A stretch of 64,000 bases of DNA from Adiantum capillus-veneris (taxonomy: Eukaryota > Streptophyta > Polypodiopsida > Polypodiales > Pteridaceae): assembly GCA_014529385.2 (NCBI GenBank), contig CM043963.1, positions 110,652,912 to 110,716,911 of the forward strand, given 5' to 3'. A program made the position numbers and the translations under genes. Below are positions 57,510-64,000 of the stretch, piece by piece. Every line of letters begins with the position of its first letter. Within the stretch, counting starts at the first letter, position 1. Below the pieces are notes generated by a model that did not search any database, was not told where the DNA came from, and saw only the letters and a list, made by a program, of their open reading frames with translations.

Positions 57510-58781
57510 ATGGCTGACAACAACACAGATGTATTCAAGATGTTTGATATTGAGCATAGATTGGATGGGAACAATTACCATATGTGGGCTTTCATGATGC
57601 AACATGTTCTTGTGTCAAAGGGCGTCTGAAATATTGTGCAGGGCATTGATGTACATCATGTCCTGAGGATGTGGGCGATGTTGAGGATGTTTGTTGCAAG
57701 GACTACTCTTGTTAGAGTTGCTTTGCCTACAACAAGAAAAGGTCATTGGGATGTAAAGGATGCGCAGGTTCATGCATTGATTGCATTGTCTGTGAAGAGC
57801 ACCATTACTCCTCACATTTGTTCAATGAATTCTGCAAAACAGGCTTGGGATATTCTAGCTTGTCTTTATGCAAGCCGCAATGAGGCAAAAATTGCATTGC
57901 TATGTAAAGAGCTAGAGTCGAAGATTATGCATGAGGAAGATGATGTGGAAACTTTCCTTGCTGGTGTCAAGGATATCAATAAGCAGCTTATTTCTACGGG
58001 TGAAGTCATTTCAAACAATATTATTGTGTAGATTGTTGTTGATGCCTTACCATATATTCTTACCAGACTTTTGCTAGTACTTGGAGACTTATGACCCAAG
58101 GAAATCTTGAAATTGTCAAGTTTGATACATTATGCACATTGTTGTTGCAAGAGTCACTTTAAAAAAAAAACAAGACTAAACAGTGTACAGTTGAACAGGA
58201 TTTTATTTCTACTCAAAGAAAGGGTGGTAACAACAATGCAACCACTTCTTATGGTGCTTCTGCGAGTGGAAAATCACCTGTTCTTAATGCTTCTTTTGGT
58301 AGCAATTCTGCTGATAAGGGCAAAAAGAAGATGCATTGCCATTATTGTAAAGCTAATGATCACTTGATCAAGCAATGTCCTAAGTTGAAGGCCAAAGAGG
58401 CTAAGAAGAAAGAGGGTGGTTCCATTGCAAATGCTGGTTCCACTACAAATGCAACCATTGTTAAGTCTTCTATGAAGGGAGACTGTGATGCTGATGTTGA
58501 TGCAAAATGGGCTTTTAGTGCAGAGTGCACTAAAAATCCTGTTGTTCATGATTCATGCATGTCAGTTGCTCCAGATTCACATGTGCGGTATTTTGACATT
58601 GATGCTACAAAGCACATTACCTCACGTCGTGAATTGTTCACCTCTCTTGAGTCTGTCCCTCATGGGAATTCAGTCATGTGTGCCAACAATGCCTCTTATT
58701 TGGTTTAGGGGGTTGGAAACATTGTGCTTACTTTACAAATGGTAGTTCTTTCACACTTGTTGATGCAATTTATGTTCTTGG
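57510..58781 (+). pseudogene. Copia-type gag remnant with zinc knuckle
   Basis: ATG at 57510 opens a UBN2-like gag (MADNNTDVFKMFDIEHRLDG, GNNYHMWAFMM), broken by TGA near 57628; the frame at 57636-58031 continues with VHALIALSVKSTITPHICS, SAKQAWDILACLYASRN and EEDDVETFLAGVKDINKQL. The knuckle CHYCKANDHLIKQC (C-x2-C-x4-H-x4-C) is at about 58335. A degraded protease follows: YFDIDATKHITSRRELF, with the active-site D-S-G-A replaced by D-I-D-A. The sequence is cut at 58782, where the family D LTR begins, so integrase, RT and RNase H are absent. Confidence 0.75.
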
Positions 58782-58934
58782 TGACTGGAGCAAAGCGAGA
58801 CACGAACCCCGACCGCCTCTAAAACACAGGGGGCCGATAGCACGCCTTGAGCCAGTCACGGTAAAGCGAACAGGGGGCACCACTTAGCTTTCAGCGGCTA
58901 GGACACAGACCACGGTGATGCGAAAACCGCAAAC

Positions 58935-59001
<67 letters not shown>

Positions 59002-59190
59002 GAGAGAGAGAGAGCGAGAGAAATGATGAAAACTCTCGGGGGTGTGAGGGAGAATTATTTCTTGCAGTATTTACAATGACCTTCCTTCTGGTGAGGTGGC
59101 ACACCATGGTGATAAAGAGGTAGGGAGAAGAGATGGTGAATCTACTTGGTGCGTTCTCTAAAGACGAGTCGATGATGTTGATAGCCGACT
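58782..59190 (-). repeat. Family D LTR part, minus orientation
   Basis: Starts TGACTGGAGCAAAGCGA and corresponds, inverted, to about 61140-61526, sharing the GGGGGCACCAC / GTGGTGCCCCC, GGGGTGTGAGGGAGAAT and TACTTGGTGCGTTCTCT words. It holds a CA tract at 58937-58999. The far part is lost in low-complexity sequence. Confidence 0.7.
58937..58999. repeat. (CA)n microsatellite
   Basis: About 62 bases of CA followed by a GA run; the counterpart in the other family D LTR is a CT run at 61296-61361. Confidence 0.95.
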
Positions 59191-59315
59191 TTCGGAAATC
59201 AAAGAAAAAAAAGCAAAAAAAAACTCATTTCACCCCCCCCCCCCCCCCCACTCTCAGTACCCCCCCACCATAGCTTATTTTTTTCCCCCCCGCCCTACGG
59301 GCATCGGATAAAACC

Positions 59316-59413
<98 letters not shown>

Positions 59414-59734
59414 CATTTTCCCTACATACCCCTTCCCTAAATCTCTCTCTCTCTCAATTTACCCTCCCCGGCTAGGCAGAGGCTCTGAAAAAATTCCCCG
59501 ACCCCTCTCTCGTGCTCCCTCTGTGTGAGCCACATGGAAACCCCCCCCCCCCCCCCCCCCCTTTCCGCTCTCCGTATTCTTACACTCACACCCTCACCCT
59601 TACATTCCCCCTCACATTACCCCCCCCCCTACCACTTTTCCCCACCTCCCTTTGGCCCGCTAATATTCCTTCCTCGACCCCTCCTCCCTCTCCCCCACCC
59701 GCTCGCCTCACCCTCCCTCGGCCTCATTCCCTCG

Positions 59735-59767
<33 letters not shown>

Positions 59768-59900
59768 TGGCCTACCGATATATTCCTTCACTCCCCCCCC
59801 CCCTCGTCCTCAAGCTCCCATGCAAGACAACCCCCCCCTCTCCCTCTCATTCACACATCTCCCATACCCCACAACCCCCCCCCCCCCCCTCACACACACA

Positions 59901-59939
<39 letters not shown>

Positions 59940-60106
59940 CCCAAATCCTCACCCCTCCCTCTCCCTCACACTCTCCCTCTCAAAGCTCCGCGCGGACTCT
60001 CTCTCTCTCTCTTATCCAGGCGCTCAGGCCACGCAAGCAAGGAATCCACTCTCCCTCTCCCTCTCACGGGCAGCGCCTCACACACCATACCCACACACCC
60101 ACAATC

Positions 60107-60152
<46 letters not shown>

Positions 60153-60715
60153 TCCCCCCTCCCCCCTCGCGTTGTGCACAACAGTCCGCAGTAGTATCAC
60201 ACACACACACACACACCCATTTCACCCATTCACTGTGCGCAGCTGTCCGCAGTCCACGCGCACCCCGCCCCGGGCCACAGTCCACACACACACACTCACC
60301 TCTCTACCCCCCCCCCCCCCCCCCCCCCCCCAATCCGCCTTGCGCAGAAAAACAGGCCACCGGCCATCCGCCAGAAGAAAAAAAAACAAAAACTATATAT
60401 ACATTATATATATATATAGCCCCCCCTTCCCACACACGTTTTTGCACACACATGCCTATACAAAACACACACACCCGCCCTCATGCACGAATACACACAC
60501 ATACGCACCGCACTGCAAATACGAAGAAAACGGCTATGACATCAACAAACAAAAGAAGAAGGATCTAAAGCACGCGCCGCCAAAAACAAAAAGAGAAAAT
60601 GCACCGAAGGCATGCCCGGCCGGCTCCGAAAAGAAGTACGCTCGACACCGACGCACCGGCAACACGCCATTCGCTGGCAACACACAACCACGACGCCATC
60701 CCAGTAATTTATAGG
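59191..60715. repeat. Extreme low-complexity block with poly-C and CT/CA tracts
   Basis: C runs at 59233-59249 (17), 59541-59561 (21), 59735-59767 (33), 59875-59889 (15), 60108-60150 (43) and 60307-60331 (25), mixed with CT (59316-59411) and CA runs. The long plus-strand frames here are Pro/Ser/His translations of the repeat and are not genes. Confidence 0.95.
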
Positions 60716-61292
60716 TTATTTTTATCATTATCTGTAGTTTTCACACGAGCCATTGTAAATTTCCATTCTTTGTAAATATCCTCTCTCTAGGTGATGGTCA
60801 CAAAGGCCCACCTAGAAATTCAAAGCAAGGGTCAACCACACCGGGCCCACCACTTTCTTTGTCTCCCCAATTAAGATTACCCTAACCACACTAGGATTAC
60901 CATAATCCAAGCAGCCAACACCTATAAATTGGCACTGAGAGGTCACTATCGAGGGGGCGGGACAATTCATGAGGAATCAAGCATTTGGTAGAGTGTAGTA
61001 GGAAGAATTGACACTATCACCATCACGGGGAGGGGGCTTGTGTGTTGGGTTTGCCTTGGGAATTGCACCATGCGAAGGGAACCACATCCATCTCTTGACT
61101 CCAATGGTCGATGCACACACGTATGCACGCTCTTGGTGTGAGTATTCACAATCATTGAACCGCCTTAGAGAACGCACCAAGTAGGTTGCACCACCTCCTC
61201 CCCCTACCTCTCTACCACCACGGCATGCCGCCTTGTAAATATTGCAGAAATAATTCTCCCTCACACCCCCGAGGGTTTTCATCATTTGCAAG

Positions 61293-61366
<74 letters not shown>

Positions 61367-61526
61367 GTAGGCTTGCGGTGTTCATATCATCATGGGTTTT
61401 GCGTCCTAGCCGCTCAAAGCTAGGTGGTGCCCCCTGTTCACTTTACCGTGGCAGGCTCGAGGCGCGCCATTCGGCCCCCGGCGTTTTAGAGGCCGTCGGA
61501 GTTCGGGGTTCGCTTTGCGTCTGTCA
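60716..61526 (+). repeat. Family D 5' LTR, plus orientation (start uncertain)
   Basis: Ends GTCTGTCA at 61526 and is followed by TTTGGTGCCCCCAC, a primer-site-like sequence starting TGG. The left border cannot be fixed, because the inverted copy only covers the right part. It contains the TATA box and a CT tract at 61296-61361. Confidence 0.65.
60923..60929 (+). promoter_or_regulatory. TATA box of family D LTR
   Basis: CCTATAAATTGG, a good plant TATA box, about 600 bp before the LTR end and upstream of the CT tract. Confidence 0.5.
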
Positions 61527-61528
61527 TT

Positions 61529-61542
61529 TGGTGCCCCCACTG
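61529..61542 (+). other. Primer binding site candidate, family D
   Basis: TGGTGCCCCCACTG, two bases inside the LTR. I cannot match it confidently to one tRNA. Confidence 0.5.
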
Positions 61543-61602
61543 AGGAGGGCTTTTCTAAGACCCTTCAGTTTACAATGCTGAAAGTGACGCCCACTATCAA
61601 TC

Positions 61603-61737
61603 ATGGACGAGTGGCTGAAGGAATTTTCTAAGTGGAGGACGGAAGAAGAGGAGACGAAGGAGGCACTAGCCGCCTTCATTGAGGTGCTACTGCCAGGCTG
61701 CAGTGTCATCAGCATTCAAGAGGCACACGATCGATGA
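61603..61737 (+). CDS. Short leader ORF of family D, 44 codons
   Basis: MDEWLKEFSKWRTEEEETKEALAAFIE and a short end. Acidic, helical. Its TGA overlaps the ATG of the next ORF in the word ATGA (61734-61737). The ORF could be a small gag-leader peptide or an upstream ORF controlling reinitiation. Confidence 0.4.
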   Translation: MDEWLKEFSKWRTEEEETKEALAAFIEVLLPGCSVISIQEAHDR

Positions 61738-61928
61738 GTGCCAGCAACGAAGGCAGCGGAAGGGCTGAAGTCATCTACATCGACATTCATCGCAAAGAAG
61801 TCATTCATGTCAAGGAAGGGAAGCAAACGGTGAGGCCTCTTTTCCCTAAAGAAACTGCAGACAAAGATATCACTCCAAAGTGGCCTAAAGGGGCTGCTCG
61901 AGCCAAGGGCAAGGAGAAGATAGGCTAG
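61734..61928 (+). CDS. Pre-gag ORF 2 of family D
   Basis: 64 codons starting MSASNEGSGRAEVIYIDIHR and ending in a basic stretch, ARAKGKEKIG. It overlaps the previous ORF by ATGA. A TAG at 61926 ends it before a further frame at 61940. No domain is recognised. It may be part of one interrupted pre-gag protein. Confidence 0.35.
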   Translation: MSASNEGSGRAEVIYIDIHRKEVIHVKEGKQTVRPLFPKETADKDITPKWPKGAARAKGKEKIG

Positions 61929-61939
61929 CCTGGAAACAC

Positions 61940-62470
61940 ATGACCCCGAAGGGAGAGGCATCTAGCCAAGCAAGTGCTTCAAGCTCAGAGAGCCGGGTTG
62001 TACCCACTTTTTCAAATAAGAAGTCATTCGAAGCTAAGCGGCGGAAGGTCACCTACCGATTTGCACAACGCATGCGAGTAGTACCAATCCACTTCGACAA
62101 TAGAGAAGAAGAAGTGGTGAGAAGATTCCCATGTCCTAGGGAAGAGTCGTTTGGCTACTGGTCTCGCTGTTTTGGGAAGCGAGTGGAGGACCTTCCTCCT
62201 CTCCCTGTACAACTTATCCTGAAGAATCTCTCTACCACGGGAGAGACCCAGTGGGCTGGAGACGAGCTGCAGCTGAATGAAGTATAATTCATGCAACACG
62301 CCGATTACGGAAATTACCTACAATTGTTGTCGGCCAAAAGGCTGGGAGTGGTCAGACGCGTCGCCATCACCCCGTACGTGCTGAGCAACGAAGGAAAGGT
62401 AGAGCCCATGAAAGGCGACGACCTCTTGTGGATGTGCCGACTCATCAGCACTGGCACGGTAAGAGTATAA
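61940..62470 (+). pseudogene. Pre-gag protein of family D
   Basis: The frame 61940-62287 starts MTPKGEASSQASASSSESR, then RRKVTYRFAQRMRVVPIHFD and FGYWSRCFGKRVEDLPPL. A TAA at 62285 interrupts it, and the same frame continues to about 62470 with FMQHADYGNYLQLLSAKRL and MKGDDLLWMCRLIS. The run of roughly 175 codons with one stop looks like a real protein segment before gag, but I cannot assign a family. Confidence 0.5.
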
Positions 62471-62811
62471 GTAAGTATTCCACCCTCTGTGCATGATGGA
62501 AAACGGGCCGACGGCATTCTCGTTCAGATTCCTCCAGCATATGTATGTGAATATCTATGTAGATAGGATAGTCTTCTACCAATAGAAGATCGTTTACCTA
62601 TTCGGTGCGGCGATACTAGGAGAAATCCTCAATTCCTCGAACCCTATCATTCTCCCCATATTAGATTACCATCATTCCTTTAATGTCTCTATTTTTATCC
62701 TATTTTAACCTATCCATCCACCCCTGTAAAAAGCCGCTATGAGCCGCTGCTATTGATGTTTTAAAAAAAAAGAGAGAAAAAAAAAGGTTTGTAATTTCCC
62801 AAGTCACCACC
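62471..62811. other. Gap between pre-gag and gag, family D
   Basis: No gene seen. It has an A-rich run at 62762-62786. Confidence 0.5.
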
Positions 62812-63760
62812 ATGGCAAGTGTTTCTTTCCCCACATTCAACGGAAAGAAGGGAGAGGATCTCACCACCGACTTTTTGGATGATCTCGACATTGCTTGTGT
62901 CGTCTCCAAAAAAGATGACGACGCTTCACGACTTAGAATTTTTCCTCTACTGATGAAAGTAGATGCCAAGTTCTGGTATAATGCATTGCCCCAGGCTACC
63001 AAGAATGCATGGGATGTGTTAAGGGCTGCTTTTGTAAAGAGGTTTGGTGGAGGCACAACCTCGGAGAAGCTATGGCAACCTACTTACAGAATTAAAGCAG
63101 GGAGGCCTGCTGGAGTATGCCACCTATGAGTCAAAGTTTGTGGACTTATGGGAGAGATGGGTTTCCACACTGGAGGAAGGCGAAGGAGCGCCTAATTTCC
63201 TAAAGAAGGACCATTTCATTGCTGGTCTATGGTCGCCGCTCAGAGAGAAGGTGAAGGGAATGTTTCCTGCAACATATGAGTTGGCAATCGAAGTAGCCCA
63301 CCTTAAAGACAAGAAGTTGCGCATGCAAGCAAGAGTAAATGAGTCAGAGGAAACAAGCTCGGCCCAAACAACCCCAGTGTGGCTGCAACAGCCAATCATA
63401 GAGTCCAACCACCACAGGAGGCATCAGAAGAATAGCAAGACCTGCTAAGTCGCATCACCACCCAACTAGAGAGTTTATCTGTGCATCTGGTGCAGCAAGG
63501 ACATGCATCTGGGAGAAACCTAGAACAAGGAAGGGGACAACGAAGGCAGAACCCAGAGTATCACTGTTACAACTGCGGGGAGGATGGCCATGGAATGTAT
63601 TACTGCCCACACCCGAGGAGGCAGAATTTCAATAGAGGGGGGAGACAGAATCAGATCTCTCCGCCAAGAGTAGGACCACCACCACCTAGGCATCCGGGAC
63701 CAATTTCACCGGTCCAAATCCTGCGACGACCACCTGTACAACAGCAACCACCATCCTAAC
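62812..63760 (+). pseudogene. Family D gag with zinc knuckle
   Basis: 62812-63129 starts MASVSFPTFNGKKGEDLTTD and contains FWYNALPQATKNAWDVLRAA, then FVKRFGGG. A frameshift near 63050-63075 moves to 63044-63448 with LEYATYESKFVDLWERWV, HFIAGLWSPLREKVKGMFP and YELAIEVAHLKDKKLRMQ. These are the retrotransposon gag capsid motifs. 63481-63759 carries YHCYNCGEDGHGMYYCPHP, a complete C-x2-C-x4-H-x4-C knuckle, and a Pro-rich end. A TAA near 63448 separates the capsid from the knuckle frame. The element continues beyond the window. Confidence 0.8.
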
Positions 63761-63815
63761 CTCTCATTCCGCCACTACCCCCACCACCTGTTGTGAACCA
63801 AGCGGTGAGTGTTAA

Positions 63816-64000
63816 ATTAGCTTAGAGGCTAAAGGGAAGGCAAAGGAAGAAGAGTCAGCTCGAGAGAAGCACAAAGGAAAATCGAAGGTAGAAGAAGTGG
63901 ATGCTATGGGAGTGAAGCGTGCGAGGCACGAGGAGGCATCTCAAAAAGAAGAGAAGATGAAAGGGAAGGCCGAGTCTAGCAAGCAAGCAGCTAAACCGTG
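63816..64000 (+). pseudogene. Lys/Glu-rich gag-pol linker of family D, runs off window
   Basis: An open frame to the window end: LEAKGKAKEEESAREKHKGK and KVEEVDAMGVKRARHEE. It is a charged linker of the kind found between gag and protease. Its frame differs from the knuckle frame, so a shift lies between. Confidence 0.4.

Noticed and set aside
59512-60714. 400-codon Pro/Ser/His-rich open frame
   Set aside because: It is a translation of C, CT and CA repeats; overlapping frames are equally open, and no normal protein composition is seen.

Overview
This window looks like repeat-dense chromatin from a large land-plant genome. Almost every recognisable coding region belongs to a transposable element: plant-type Ty3 and Ty1 LTR retrotransposons, a hAT remnant and small TIR elements. 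I find no convincing host gene, rRNA, tRNA gene or CRISPR array. Long (CT/GA)n and (CA/GT)n tracts are everywhere, and one stretch has poly-C runs of up to 43 bases. The integrase and RT styles would fit a fern or a gymnosperm, but I cannot name a species from sequence alone.

Layout. 1-10366: family A, a decayed Ty3-type element on the minus strand. Its 5' LTR (9847-10366) and tRNA-Asp-type primer site are clear; the other LTR runs off the window edge. It keeps gag and protease pieces but has lost RT, RNase H and integrase. 12039-13185: a plus-strand piece of a Tat-like element (archaeal-type RNase H plus integrase N-terminus). 13186-21107: a chromovirus family (B) as a broken plus-strand copy and a longer minus-strand copy, back to back around 16618/16619. 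21505-27851: a family A LTR in plus orientation, split by a 5.7-kb Ty1/copia element (21620-27327) with target duplication GATCG. 27852-38005: mostly unrecognised sequence with a hAT transposase remnant (about 30.1-30.8 kb), a small TIR element (33619-33854) and local tandem repeats.

38076-56128: family C, a minus-strand Ty3-type element of about 18 kb, inserted with target duplication CCCCT into a small TIR element whose halves lie at 38006-38075 and 56129-56268. Read from its 5' side (right to left) it has: LTR; a leader with palindromes; gag; tandem zinc knuckles; protease 1; RT; RNase H; integrase; then, in the same frame as integrase, a basic coiled segment and a second retropepsin-like domain with a W-V-P repeat tail; a 285-bp tandem array bounded by 24-bp palindromes; a separate coiled-coil gene of about 590 residues; and the 3' LTR. 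56285-56897: a TIR element holding a minisatellite. 57510-58781: a copia gag remnant. 58782-61526: two inverted copies of another LTR (family D) around an extreme low-complexity block. 61527-64000: the 5' part of family D, running off the window with pre-gag ORFs and gag.

The main candidate for something undescribed is the family C architecture: a second protease domain fused behind integrase (family A shows the same protease pair), regularly spaced palindromes, and a largely intact non-retroviral coiled-coil gene before the 3' LTR. All elements here carry stops or frameshifts, so they read as fossils that record a lineage's gene plan. Positions and motifs were read by eye, without database searches.
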